Shown piece by piece: positions 44,260-49,552 of a DNA stretch of 64,000 nucleotides. Numbering within the stretch: position 1 is the first letter of the stretch; every line of letters starts with the position of its first letter. A program made the translations under genes and the position numbers. Under the pieces are notes generated by a model. That model worked only from the letters and a program-made list of their open reading frames with translations, was not told the origin of the DNA and ran no database searches. Source of the stretch: Nilaparvata lugens (Eukaryota > Arthropoda > Insecta > Hemiptera > Delphacidae); NCBI RefSeq assembly GCF_014356525.2, contig NC_052517.1:5553493-5617492 (forward strand), given 5' to 3'.

Positions 44260-47080
44260 AGTGTATGTGCGCCTGTGTACACGATATCTCATCTCCCAAT
44301 TAACGGAATGACTTGAAATTTGGAACTTAAGGTCCTTTCACTATAAGGATCCGACACAAACAATTTCGATCAAATGCAATTCAAAATGGCGGCTAAAATG
44401 ACGAGAATGTTGTCAAAAACAGGGTTTTTCGCGATTTTCTCGAAAACGGCTCCAACGATTTTGATCAAATTCATACCTAAAATAGTCATCAATAAGCTCT
44501 ATCAACTGCCACAAGTCCCATATCTGTAAAAATTTCAGGAGCTTCGCCCCATCAATGCAGATATATTCCAAAATTATCAGGCTTCAAATACAATTGAAAC
44601 GAAAAAAATCAAGTTGAGTAGATTGAGCATGAAAATCTCTACAATTTATGTTGAGTAACATTTTCACCTAAAATTGAAAATAAGCTTTAAATTCGAGAAA
44701 ATGTGATTATTCAATTGCAAATTATTGTTGATTCTATTAAATCATTCACTATGAAGAGATAGCAGACCTCATGTGAGTCTCCAGCGTTATTGCCCTGTCA
44801 CCAGCTGGCTCAAATCTTTGAATAGTAGACTTTAGATGCGCGGGAACACTAGCGTCAGGTGATGAATTTTCATAGCGGCAAGGAAAGTTGTGTGAGAGCG
44901 TCACACCAGATTTTTTGTATAGTAGCGCTCATCGAATTTGCATCTAGCTGTTTACCCTGTTGTCAATATTTGCAGTAGCAGAAGTCTTCGGGGTGATTTA
45001 CAGCATTTAATTGGGATTTTCGTTTAATAATAATTATTAATAAGCATTTGCACAAATTCAACTTTCAATTTATTTCCATCAGTAGAATTCTTCAAATTTT
45101 TAGTGGGTCAAGTTTTAACTTAGTCAAGTTTATAATTAGATCCTTGCAAGATTTACCTGCTAGTAATAATTAATTAATTATTAACTTATTTTTATAAAAA
45201 TTAATAATTGAGGCAGCTTACACATTGGTGTCATACGACATATTAACACTTTAGTAAGGTCCATGTTATAATGGCAGTATTTGATCAACATGGGTGTTGC
45301 TATCCTTGTCTATCATTCAACAAAACAGATATCGCTATCTCTCTCTCGCTTTGCAATGTTGCCTATTTGCCAGAATATTTTATATTTACTTTTGACAGTG
45401 ACTGTACAAAACTGACCAAACCATAATCTCAGTCGCCATTTTTCTCTTCATTCTATCAAAATACTTGAGTACACAAGTCGTATAATTGATTTAAAATGTA
45501 TTTTTGAAACAATGAAATAATTTTTAAACATTACCGTATGAGAAACACAAATTAAAATACCTGAAATGACATTTTAAAAGTTGATAACTAACCATCCTAG
45601 ACTTCATCCATGCTTCAGTTAGCCTACCCGTATAGGTTAGACCTACTCGTACCGGTATAAATAATATTGAAAAGTTATTTCAGAATTAATCCATTGAAAT
45701 TACTTATTTTTAAATGGGATTTCTATTATTTTTAAAGGAAATTGGTATAGAATAGAATACCTACCAAATAACTCAATTTCTGTTGTTTTGAAATTCAGAT
45801 TGTTGTATCACAGCTTTTCAAATTAGCCGCCATTTCAGGTTTGTATAAAAATAAAAATCTGATCTCAGTCATGAAAGCAAATTTTTTGAATCAAATTATG
45901 AAAAAATATATTTTCTTGATCAATTTGACATTAAATTGATTATTTTATCAAGGAAATGATAATTATTATTACATTAAATTTAATGGGATGAATTGAGTAA
46001 CAGCTGTGTACACTCAGTGGCAAAATGGAGAGACTTGGCAACGTTTTTCTCCTATCTTTCTTCACTGCCATTATAACGTGGACCTCACTATAGTAACAGT
46101 ATAGTGAGGTCCACGTTATAATGGCAGTATTTGATCAACATGGGTGTTGCTATCCTTGTCTATCATTCAACAATGTAAAATTAATGATAAAATATTTCAT
46201 GTATGAGAATTAAAATTCATTATGATATTATGGAAAAATATAATTCCTTCTTGATAAAATATAATTGATTATTTTAAACGAGAATGAACAGTTAATATTA
46301 AATTAATAAACCTGTATCAGCTACCGTCTATAGAAGGCATTGACAGGACAGAGGTTCGGCAACGTTGTCCTCCTATCTTTCTCCACTGCCATTATAACAT
46401 GGACCGCACACAATAGAGGAAAAGAATAAGGTAGATAAAGAGGAAGAAGTGGAGGAGGAGGAGGAGGAAGAAGAAAAACAAAATTTATAGAAATTTATAG
46501 AGTAAATTGTGAATTTTCAACTCACCTATTACATACTCCATAATTAAATTCCATCCTATGATAAAAGCTACAAATTCTCCTATCGTTACATAACTATAAG
46601 CATATGCTGATCCAGCCTTCGGTACCCGAGCTCCGAATTCAGCGTAACATATACCTGAAAAAATAAAATTTACCATTAATTAATTTAATTCATTGAGAAA
46701 TTAGAAATTTCTTAAAGAAGAAGAAGAAGAAGAAGAAGAAGAAGAAGAAGAAGGAGGAGAAGGAGGTGGAGGAGGAGAAGAAGAAGAAGAAGGAGAAGAA
46801 GAGGATGAGGAGGAGTATGAAGAGCCTGAGGAGGAGGAGGACGCAGCATCTTACCAGCAAACGCAGACGCAATGGCGGCATAGAGAAAGGACAAGACGAC
46901 CCCAGGTCCGGCGACATCCTTGGACACCGACCCTGCCAGGACATAGACGCCCACCCCGAGGGTGCTGCCCACGCCCAGGGCGGTCAGGTCGAGGATGGAC
47001 AGCACTTTGCCCAGCTGCGACTCCTCGGTGCAGAGGGAGGTCAGCGACTTGCGCCGGCTCAGCGTCTTCCACAGCTTCAT
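8424..47080 (-). CDS. slif: Cationic amino acid transporter, slimfast-like (12 coding exons)
   Basis: Plasma-membrane carrier of the SLC7 CAT family that imports arginine, lysine and ornithine. In Drosophila, slimfast feeds TOR signalling in the fat body. Joined coding exons are 47080-46855, 46654-46526, 43616-43356, 38769-38620, 35751-35627 (or 33843-33719), 34740-34643 (or 32832-32735), 26348-26209, 23278-23176, 21304-21120, 14664-14498, 11319-11211 and 8548-8424: 1,818 nt, 605 residues plus TGA. Every intron is GT-AG and every phase matches. Family marks in order are [63 protein letters not shown] and [18 protein letters not shown]. About 14 membrane segments are expected. The symbol is by family resemblance from memory; orthology is not tested. 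Confidence 0.93.
8595..8868. mobile_element. Family G fragment followed by a family A end (intron 11)
   Basis: 8595-8784 matches family G (gaaattcacgaatgacgcat, ccgaggatggttata). At 8785 a family A end begins (tatagtgaggtccacgttat) and is cut off near 8868. Confidence 0.65.
8906..9061. repeat. Short palindromic element
   Basis: Starts tgtgtggcgaaaaatagcg and folds back through gctctcaatctt... and gagccggaaaaatga. The gtggcgaaaaat end also bounds the element at 20101-20873. Confidence 0.6.
9332..10290. mobile_element. TIR element of about 960 bp (family E)
   Basis: Inverted ends are aaggctagcttcacacgctt and gtgaatgtgaaactagcct-type sequence. Internal inverted and direct repeats contain ttcggtaccgaattca and aacgaaacgaaccgaa. 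No transposase frame seen. Confidence 0.7.
10512..11048. mobile_element. Family F repeat, copy 1
   Basis: Begins tagttatttgtgcaactagt and ends cgtaactgtaggaaaaa, whose inverse lies near 10645. A second copy is at 40336-40872. The minus-strand frames (up to 191 codons, [14 protein letters not shown]...) match no domain I recognise and are repeated with the element, so I treat them as part of it. Confidence 0.7.
11211..11319 (-). CDS. slif: CAT transporter coding exon 11 (residues 529-565)
   Basis: Encodes [20 protein letters not shown], then [16 protein letters not shown]. This is the conserved TM13-TM14 start of CATs. The acceptor is TTTGTTTGAAG and the donor GTGAGT; phase 0 in, 1 out. Confidence 0.94.
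11349..11716 (+). mobile_element. Family B element copy 3, truncated
   Basis: Begins tctggtatggcgcattcaca about 30 bp from exon 11 and stops abruptly at 11716, where the next repeat cluster starts. The CA tract and terminal hairpin are missing. Confidence 0.8.
11717..14345. repeat. Cluster of related TIR elements rich in gagcaaatgctc
   Basis: At least four overlapping or inverted units (about 11717-12330, 12382-12800, 13203-13860, 13860-14345) share ends of the type ttggcccatatgaataaa and many copies of the short palindrome gagcaaatgctc. Blocks such as gcgcttccgtgggctataaa occur in both orientations. No coding potential. Confidence 0.7.
13141..13201. repeat. (TA)n microsatellite, about 30 units
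   Basis: An uninterrupted alternating ta run between two of the inverted units, at the likely centre of a hairpin-forming region. Confidence 0.95.
14498..14664 (-). CDS. slif: CAT transporter coding exon 10 (residues 473-528)
   Basis: Starts [20 protein letters not shown], continues through a second helix ([19 protein letters not shown]) and ends NTKGLSFK. The RQP and LSFK marks are typical of CAT TM12 and the following loop. The acceptor has a long pyrimidine run (CTTTTTCCTCTTTTTCAG, reading into the exon). Phase 1 in, 0 out. Confidence 0.93.
14755..15538 (+). mobile_element. Family B element copy 4 (intron 9)
   Basis: Begins tctggtgtggcgcactcaca and ends tatggtaatagggcaaggaa, with a (CA)n tract at 15378-15402. 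It sits about 90 bp upstream of the exon 10 acceptor in transcript sense. Confidence 0.9.
15539..16367. other. Intron sequence, nothing recognised
   Basis: AT-rich single-copy-looking intron sequence. No splice-bounded frame fits the transporter and no repeat family was recognised. Confidence 0.5.
16368..17018. repeat. Minisatellite, 93-bp unit, 7 copies
   Basis: Units start ttccgcgagtaaaccaagct at 16368, 16461, 16554, 16647, 16740, 16833 and 16926. They differ at a few bases. Because 93 is a multiple of three, the minus strand reads a repeating 31-residue frame ([15 protein letters not shown]...), broken by TAA where a unit has tattt rather than gattt. Confidence 0.95.
17019..18247. other. 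Intron sequence without recognised gene
   Basis: Frames at 17633-17909 on both strands overlap each other and show no domain. No splice-bounded piece fits the transporter. The block gcccgaactgcgaca near 17590 resembles, in inverse, sequence near 24805. Confidence 0.5.
18248..19077. mobile_element. Family A element, full length (830 bp)
   Basis: Inverted ends tatagtgaggtccacattaa and ttataacatggacctcacta. The whole element is an inverted match to 45251-46092. No long frame. Confidence 0.88.
19531..19730. repeat. Palindromic fold-back element, 200 bp
   Basis: Arms gaattaaaacaggagacaca... and ...tctcctgttttaattcat, with a second matched block gaaattttcgggaactgagt near the centre. Loop about 50 nt. 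Confidence 0.85.
20101..20873. mobile_element. Inverted-repeat element enclosing a 32-bp minisatellite
   Basis: Outer inverted ends are attttcgccacactgcac and gtgtggcgaaaaat. Inner inverted blocks are tagctgatgccaaaacgtta and its near-complement at about 20835-20855, plus ggcggcttcgtgggtc. Between them, 20328-20710 is a tandem array of about 12 units of 32 bp (tggtgtaacctactcacagc). Confidence 0.85.
21120..21304 (-). CDS. slif: CAT transporter coding exon 9, cytoplasmic loop (residues 411-472)
   Basis: Found by phase: exon 8 ends in phase 2 and exon 10 starts in phase 1, so an exon of that type had to lie between. This one has acceptor CTGTGTTTAG, begins [10 protein letters not shown] after the helix, as RYE does in slimfast, and ends [15 protein letters not shown] with donor GTGAGT. 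It is 185 bp, 61 full codons. The loop is polar and poorly conserved, so identification rests on phase, splice sites, the RYRE start and a weak match to the QLFNFG region. Confidence 0.88.
21344..22262. mobile_element. Family C element, palindromic form
   Basis: Starts ttgaccgagcgaagtgaggt and ends with its inverse cctcacttcgctcggtcaa. The two halves are long inverted copies. It lies about 40 bp from exon 9 on the 5' side in transcript sense. Confidence 0.88.
22072..22239. repeat. Near-perfect palindromic MITE nested in family C
   Basis: Arms aaggtgcgtacatatttagg... and its inverse meet near gatatagtcagctgattaaa. A second copy lies at 38366-38538 in the same relative place within another family C copy. 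Confidence 0.85.
22340..22590. repeat. Minisatellite, 43-bp unit, about 6 copies
   Basis: The unit contains gaggatttgatacggaagtg then agttgtttgtatcaagtttg. Successive units start 43 bp apart (for example 22381 and 22424). Confidence 0.9.
22731..23094 (+). mobile_element. Family A MITE inserted in a family G repeat
   Basis: Ends tagtggggtccacgttataa and ttataacgtgaacctcacta. Family G sequence flanks it (ccgaggatggtt on the left, ctatttcaaactcttcaaga on the right), showing the order of insertion. Confidence 0.85.
23176..23278 (-). CDS. slif: CAT transporter coding exon 8 (residues 377-411)
   Basis: Encodes [20 protein letters not shown] and [15 protein letters not shown]. The motif [14 protein letters not shown] is diagnostic of CATs. 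Phase 1 in, phase 2 out (donor GTAAAA). Confidence 0.94.
23592..24481 (-). mobile_element. Family B element copy 5 with long (GT)n
   Basis: Starts ttactttccttgccctatta and ends agtgcgccacaccaga. The GT tract is about 75 bp at 23720-23797. Located in intron 7. Confidence 0.92.
24482..25292. other. Intron 7 sequence, no gene recognised
   Basis: Contains poly-T stretches near 25000-25070 and no frame with a recognisable domain. The 62-63-codon frames look like chance. Confidence 0.5.
25293..25861. mobile_element. TIR element of about 570 bp
   Basis: Inverted ends of about 40 bp: ttgaatcggcctgaggagaa and ctcttcagactgattcaatt. An internal gaaagggaacatgtca block recurs. Its short frames on both strands are overlapping shadows. 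Confidence 0.7.
25945..26155 (+). mobile_element. Family B element copy 6, 3' part only
   Basis: Has the CA tract and the terminal hairpin end (cctatggtaatagggcaaga) but lacks the first 600 bp. It ends about 55 bp from exon 7. Confidence 0.85.
26209..26348 (-). CDS. slif: CAT transporter coding exon 7 (residues 330-376)
   Basis: Encodes [31 protein letters not shown] and [16 protein letters not shown]. The [16 protein letters not shown] block is close to the matching block of slimfast. The acceptor is TTTTTTGCAG and the donor GTACGT; phase 2 in, phase 1 out. Confidence 0.94.
26349..27160. other. Intron 6 sequence with a small fold-back near 26420-26510
   Basis: A short element contains gcccgaggcgaagccgagg flanked by ctccctgtgggaaaat and cctgagggagaaa. 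The remainder is AT-rich with no recognised gene. Confidence 0.5.
27161..27438. mobile_element. TIR MITE with a nested family A end
   Basis: Inverted ends aagctgcgctcacaccaaag and ctttggtgtaaacccagctt. A family A end (ttataacgtggatctcacta) sits inside. A partial sibling is at about 19320-19412. Confidence 0.7.
27859..28142 (-). mobile_element. LINE 3' tail insertion with (TTGA)n end
   Basis: Interrupts the LINE between the FADD block and EWLIREAER. The same sequence occurs at 50294-50597 (same orientation) and 42660-42960 (opposite), always with a tattg/caatc microsatellite at one end. Contains tacataaattggcggagctt. Confidence 0.8.
28935..29096. repeat. Palindromic fold-back element
   Basis: Arms ataaagaaaataaaaatctc... 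and its inverse meet around aattgaccgaaacatgttgt. Loop about 20 nt. Located at the 3' end of the decayed LINE. Confidence 0.85.
29767..30000. repeat. Palindromic fold-back element, 234 bp
   Basis: Arms aaggtgaaataaaaagatgt... and its inverse. The inner arm gacaatttcttagtcttttt is related to the ends of the element at 32926-33371. Confidence 0.88.
30225..31183 (-). mobile_element. Non-autonomous Helitron, copy 1
   Basis: On the minus strand it starts TCTATAATTATATATAAAAG and ends CCTGACGGCTAG or close variant, with host A before and T after, the Helitron target. Inside are gtgagtgagt/cagtcagt runs and a perfect hairpin agggggctccgccccct. It carries a nested SINE. No Rep/helicase frame. Confidence 0.8.
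30743..30998 (+). mobile_element. tRNA-derived SINE with 11-bp target duplication
   Basis: The head reads ccgtggtctagtggatagag and cgggttcaaaccc, fitting tRNA A and B boxes for RNA polymerase III. The tail has hairpin ggtgggaccttcccgcaagg and ends tttactttactta. aacccttagag flanks both sides (30732-30742, 30999-31009). The second Helitron copy lacks the insert. Confidence 0.9.
31511..32540. repeat. Minisatellite, 151-bp unit, about 7 copies
   Basis: Units start gttgcaaatgtgagtgttaa at 31511, 31662, 31813, 31964, 32115, 32258 and 32409. One unit is 8 bp short. The array is flanked by an imperfect inverted repeat: atatcccatggtataaggcg (left) and cgacctataccttgggatat (right). Further units at 33907-34440 come from the larger duplication. 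Confidence 0.93.
32735..32832 (-). CDS. slif: Duplicate of CAT transporter exon 6, copy b
   Basis: Encodes the same 33 residues as 34643-34740, with two silent changes (bases 32764 and 32770). Phase 0 to 2, joining exon 7 in frame through AG plus T (serine). A hybrid 5a-6b transcript would also be in frame and would give an identical protein. Confidence 0.75.
32926..33371. mobile_element. TIR element in intron 5, copy in duplication unit b
   Basis: Inverted ends of more than 100 bp: attgaatgaaaaagacaaag... with ggtttcggttattacaccat, and the inverse. The middle contains gctcaaaccgccattttgtc. Its copy in the other duplication unit is 34834-35280. Confidence 0.85.
33719..33843 (-). CDS. slif: Duplicate of CAT transporter exon 5, copy b
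   Basis: This is identical to 35627-35751, including flanking splice signals. If spliced after exon 6a it is read out of frame: the bases AG from exon 6a join GAGAAGAAGTTAA, giving a stop after four codons. It can therefore only replace copy a, be skipped, or produce a truncated protein of about 333 residues. Confidence 0.7.
34643..34740 (-). CDS. slif: CAT transporter coding exon 6, copy a (residues 298-330)
   Basis: Encodes [20 protein letters not shown] then [11 protein letters not shown], phase 0 to phase 2. It differs from the copy at 32735-32832 at two bases only, both third codon positions (ACA/ACT for Thr, GCT/GCA for Ala). The donor GTATAT is intact. Confidence 0.86.
34834..35280. 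mobile_element. TIR element in intron 5, copy in duplication unit a
   Basis: Same as 32926-33371 apart from one extra T in a homopolymer; duplicated together with the exons rather than inserted twice. Confidence 0.85.
35627..35751 (-). CDS. slif: CAT transporter coding exon 5, copy a (residues 256-297)
   Basis: Encodes [15 protein letters not shown] and one membrane helix ending LLPYYLQ. Phase is 1 at the start and 0 at the end. This is the copy nearer the 5' end of the gene; an identical 125-bp copy lies at 33719-33843. Both have the same acceptor and donor (GTTGGT). Confidence 0.88.
35935..36677 (+). mobile_element. Family C element with three tandem 3' modules
   Basis: Begins ttgaccgagcgaagtgaggt. 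The segment running from cagctgacaagtgattacac to tcacagaactactagtagag repeats three times at about 174-bp spacing (ends near 36326, 36500 and 36676). Confidence 0.85.
36678..37489. mobile_element. Repeat block with an inverted family C end
   Basis: 36680-36810 and 37080-37210 recur at 37490-37790 (accgtgacgtgtcgtcccgg, caagatgttcgatgtttttg). 37211-37489 is a family C copy in reverse, ending cctcacttcgctcggtcaat. The frames at 36852-37164 lie in this block and have no recognisable domain. Confidence 0.65.
37490..38563 (-). mobile_element. Stacked reverse family C copies
   Basis: Two partial family C copies (about 37776-38050 and 38066-38563) follow a repeat of the 36680-37210 block. The second ends cctcacttcgctcggtcaat about 55 bp from exon 4. 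Confidence 0.75.
38366..38538. repeat. Palindromic MITE, second copy
   Basis: Same palindrome as 22072-22239 (tgagcaattcacttttaatc and inverse), with several base differences. Confidence 0.85.
38620..38769 (-). CDS. slif: CAT transporter coding exon 4 (residues 206-255)
   Basis: Encodes [20 protein letters not shown] followed by [15 protein letters not shown] and [13 protein letters not shown], the most recognisable CAT signature. Phase is 1 at both ends; the donor GTAAGT is strong. The exon is flanked on the 3' side by stacked family C transposon copies. Confidence 0.94.
39046..39187. mobile_element. Short TIR MITE of about 140 bp
   Basis: Inverted ends ggcccagttgcacaaaagcc and ggctttttttgcaaccggc, with ttttaatcctgattaa mirrored inside. 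Confidence 0.8.
39198..39545. mobile_element. Dispersed repeat also present at 54480-54825
   Basis: Shares gcgagttttcccagggatga and gacctagtgcaatcgaat with 54480-54825, and both end in short ataaacatct/ataaataa runs. Possibly the tail of a retroposon; class not assigned. Confidence 0.6.
39546..40335. other. Intron 3 sequence, no gene recognised
   Basis: The frames at 39662-39965 overlap in two phases and show no domain. The start gaacgagcgtaagcgagttc resembles other repeat ends. Confidence 0.45.
40336..40872. mobile_element. Family F repeat, copy 2
   Basis: About 97% identical by eye to 10512-11048. The minus frame here stops after 127 codons while the other copy runs on, as expected of a non-coding repeat. 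Confidence 0.75.
40918..42272 (-). mobile_element. Family B element copy 7, expanded
   Basis: Ends match the family (ttactttccttgccctatta; tgagtgtaccacaccaga). The interior holds about five tandem modules of roughly 170-180 bp, each with ttgagaaaaatggcggataa and cgaaaacggctctaacgatt. This makes it the longest family B copy, at 1,355 bp. Confidence 0.9.
42290..43165 (+). mobile_element. Retroposon 3' region ending in (CAAT)n, plus related flank
   Basis: 42660-42960 is the same sequence as 27859-28142 and 50294-50597, ending aagtactcaatcaatcaatc. The block ctcgtgacctacgtgagttc occurs twice, near 42502 and 43092, once on each side of that tail. Small frames here have no domain. Confidence 0.65.
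43356..43616 (-). CDS. slif: CAT transporter coding exon 3 (residues 119-205)
   Basis: Runs [17 protein letters not shown], then an extracellular stretch, then two hydrophobic helices including [17 protein letters not shown] and ending FVIIFGAFK. The order matches TM4-TM5 of CAT proteins. Phase is 1 at both ends (acceptor TTTTTGCAG, donor GTAATT). Confidence 0.92.
43705..43885. mobile_element. Half copy of the 60066-60670 palindrome
   Basis: Matches one arm of that palindrome (tgcaaaggctaaaataaact, gatatgagcgcctgaagttt). Confidence 0.75.
43886..45028. mobile_element. TIR element with tRNA-like core, split by a family B insertion
   Basis: Arms of about 105 bp: left has caccccgaagacttctgcta, right has tagcagaagtcttcggggtg. 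The core near 44011-44035 keeps a degraded B-box-like ggagtcgaaccca. Family B copy 8 sits inside at 44092-44911. Confidence 0.78.
44092..44911 (-). mobile_element. Family B element copy 8
   Basis: Starts ttactttccttgccctatta, has a long interrupted GT tract (about 44147-44260), and ends gagagcgtcacaccaga. Confidence 0.9.
45251..46092. mobile_element. Family A element, full length (842 bp)
   Basis: Ends ttagtaaggtccatgttata and ttataacgtggacctcacta; reverse-complement match to 18248-19077 along its length. Confidence 0.88.
46100..46410. mobile_element. Family A MITE, 311 bp
   Basis: Ends tatagtgaggtccacgttat and cattataacatggaccgcac, only 8 bp from the previous copy. Confidence 0.88.
46526..46654 (-). 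CDS. slif: CAT transporter coding exon 2 (residues 76-118)
   Basis: Encodes [18 protein letters not shown] and then a helix ending [11 protein letters not shown]. The glutamate in CYAEFG is the conserved acidic residue needed for transport in mammalian CATs. The acceptor is TTTTTTCAG and the donor GTGAGT; both ends are phase 1. Intron 1 upstream is only 200 bp. Confidence 0.94.
46655..46854 (-). other. CAT intron 1, mostly polypyrimidine in transcript sense
   Basis: The intron is 200 bp. From 46716 to 46840 the plus strand is almost all gaagaag/gaggagg, so the transcript reads CCTCCT/CTTCTT up to about 15 nt after the donor. Predicted proteins from this run (poly-Leu, poly-Ser, poly-Glu/Lys) are not genes. 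Confidence 0.85.
46855..47080 (-). CDS. slif: CAT transporter coding exon 1 (residues 1-75)
   Basis: The exon starts [13 protein letters not shown] and runs through TM1, with the substrate-site motif [15 protein letters not shown]. It ends in phase 1 at a GTAAGA donor. The ATG is directly preceded by TTTTCGGTTTCAG, a good splice acceptor, so a 5' UTR exon is probably joined right at the start codon. If unspliced, an in-frame TAA lies 21 nt upstream, so this ATG is first either way. I counted 64% GC here against 37% in exon 2. Confidence 0.93.
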
Positions 47081-47134
47081 CTGAAACCGAAAACTCTGTT
47101 AGTTTCAACAGACTGCCACAAAAATCTATGTTTT

Positions 47135-47268
47135 CACTTTCCTTGCCCAATTACCATAGGTAAGGAAAGTATTGCTTTCCGAAAAAAATTAAGGTACCCC
47201 AATTTCTAAATTTCTATACGTTTCAAGGTCCCCTGAGTCCAAAAAAGGGGTATTTGGCTATTGGTCTG

Positions 47269-47308
<40 letters not shown>

Positions 47309-48010
47309 TCTGTGTACACGATATCTCATCTCCCAATATTAACAGAATGACTTGAAATTTGGAACGTAAGCTCCTTACAATATAAGGATCCGACACGAAC
47401 AATTTCGATCAAATGCGATTTAAGATGGCGGCTAAAATGGCAAAAACGTTGACAAAAACAGGGTTTTTCGAGATTTCTCGAAAACGGCTCCAACGATTTT
47501 GATTAAAGTTATACCTAAAATAGTCATCGATAAGCTCTATCAACTGCCACAAGTCCCATATCTGTAAAAATTTCAGGAGCTCCACCCCATCTATGCAAAG
47601 TTTGATTTTAGATTCTCAATTATCAGGCTTCAGATACAATTTAAACAAAAAAATTCGAGTGGAAAAGATTGAGCATGAGAATCTCTACAATTAATGTTCA
47701 GTAACATTTTCACCTAAAATTAAAAATAAGCTTTAAATTCGAGAAAATGTGATTATTCAATTGCAAATTATTGTCTCTTCACTATGAAGAGATAGCAGAC
47801 CTCATGTGAGTCTTCAGCGTTATTGCCCTGTCACCAGCTGGCTCAAATCTTTGAATAGTAGACTTTAGATGCGCGGATTTTTAATTTTAGACTCTAATAG
47901 TATCTAATTGACCAAAATTTGCTCGTTTATCCTAGTATTGAAGAGCGTAAATTGTATTTTGAAAAGTGAAAGTGACATAACCAGAGTCGTGTGAGTGCGC
48001 CACACCAGAT
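47135..48010 (-). mobile_element. Family B element copy 9
   Basis: Begins cactttccttgcccaattac about 55 bp upstream of the CAT start codon and ends agtgcgccacaccaga. Short GT tract near 47272-47301. Confidence 0.9.
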
Positions 48011-48263
48011 TTTTACTCTAATATTGGCATATGAAGGAGGCTCCTTTTTCCTTTCATATTATCCTTGAAATGCAAAATTTCCAAAAACCTTGTATATACG
48101 TCGACGCGCAATTTAAAAAGGAACATATATGTCATATTTCATGAAAATCTATTACCGCGTTTCGCCGTAAATGCGCAACATATAAATATATAAACATTTA
48201 AACATTAAGAGAAATGGCAAACCGTCGACTTGAATCTTAGACCTCACTTCATTCGGTCAATTA
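48011..48263 (-). mobile_element. Family C fragment joined to family B copy 9
   Basis: Runs from tttttactctaatattggca to cctcacttcattcggtcaat. An almost identical junction occurs at 49553-49813 after family B copy 10. Confidence 0.82.
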
Positions 48264-48691
48264 CTACTAATACGTGACTAATAGATTTGATATGTGTCCT
48301 AGGAACCTGGCCATGGGATGCTTATGTTTCCCAAAATTCTTCCATGTTTATGGATCTCCCCAAGACGCTTATGTTCTTTACTGATGAGATCCAGCTTCTA
48401 GGACACTTATTAGATCTAATGGACCCTTAAATTTAAAGATTCAATGGTTCATTAGATTTTATAATTTTAAAAGGAACCGGGCTTCAGAGTAATTATGGTT
48501 GCCAAAATGTCATTGAAAGATTGCATGGTTTTGGAACTCTCCAAGACATTAGATATGAGCCCGTATAATAGGTCTAATCTGACAGATGGGTTTAAACGAT
48601 CAGCTGATCTATTTCCGTTTAAACCAACATTGTTCATAATAAGGGCCCGATTAAACTATTTAATCTCAGTTTAAACTGAGATTGATAATTT
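48264..48691. repeat. Block repeated at about 49975-50705
   Basis: Shares catgggatgcttatgtttcc, ggaaccgggcttcagagtaa and the palindromic end aatctcagtttaaactgaga with the second copy. No coding frame. Confidence 0.75.
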
Positions 48692-48842
48692 TTACTTTCC
48701 TTGCCCTATTACTTTCCTTGCCCTATTACCATGGGTAAGGAAAGTATTGCTTTCCGAAAAAAATTAAGGTACCCCAATCTCTAAATTTCTTTCTATACGT
48801 TTCAAGGTCCCCTGAGTCCAAAAAAGTGGTTTTTGGGTATTG

Positions 48843-48880
<38 letters not shown>

Positions 48881-48901
48881 TGTGTGTTGTGTGTGTGTGT
48901 G

Positions 48902-48945
<44 letters not shown>

Positions 48946-49552
48946 TGGTGTGTGTGTGTGTGTGTGTGTATGAGTGTATGTGCGTCTGTGTACACGATAT
49001 CTCATCTCCCAATCAACGGAATGACTTGAAATTTGGAACTTAAGGTCCTTACACTATAAGGATCCGACACGAACAATTTCGATCAAATGCAATTCAAGAT
49101 GGCGGCTGAAATGGCGAAAAAGTTGTCAAAAAGAGGGTTTTCAAATTTATACCTTGAAAAGTCATTGATAAGCTCTATCAACTGCAACAAGTCCCATATC
49201 TGTAAAAATTCCAGGAGCACTGCCCCATCTATGCAAAGTTTGATTTTAGATTCCCAATTATCAGGCTTCAGATACAATTTAAACGAAAAATTTCAAGTGG
49301 AAAAGATTGAGCATGAAAATCTCTACAATTAATGTTCAGTAACATTTTCACCTAAAATTGAAAATAAGCTCGAAATTCGAGAAAATGTGATTATTCAATT
49401 GCAAACAACTGTTGATTCTATCAAATAATTCACTATGAACAGATAGCAGACCTCGTCTGTCTGCAGCGCTATTGTCCTGTCACCAGCTGGCTCAAATCTT
49501 TATATAGTAGACTTGAGATGGCAAGGAAAGTCGTGTGAGTGCGCCACACCTG
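48692..49552 (-). mobile_element. Family B element copy 10
   Basis: The start is doubled (ttactttccttgccctatta repeated after about 19 bp). GT tract about 48845-48968 with ggtgtg/gttgtg breaks. The Thr-His and Val-Cys frames here are repeat translations. Confidence 0.9.

Noticed and set aside
46851..47209. Frames in other phases and on the plus strand across CAT exon 1 (99 and 147 codons)
   Set aside because: They are shadows of the GC-rich first exon and the adjacent purine run.
48726..49043. Thr-His and Val-Cys repeat frames over GT tracts (also at 23630-24044 and 44069-44299)
   Set aside because: Simple (GT)n microsatellite inside family B copies; open in several frames on both strands.
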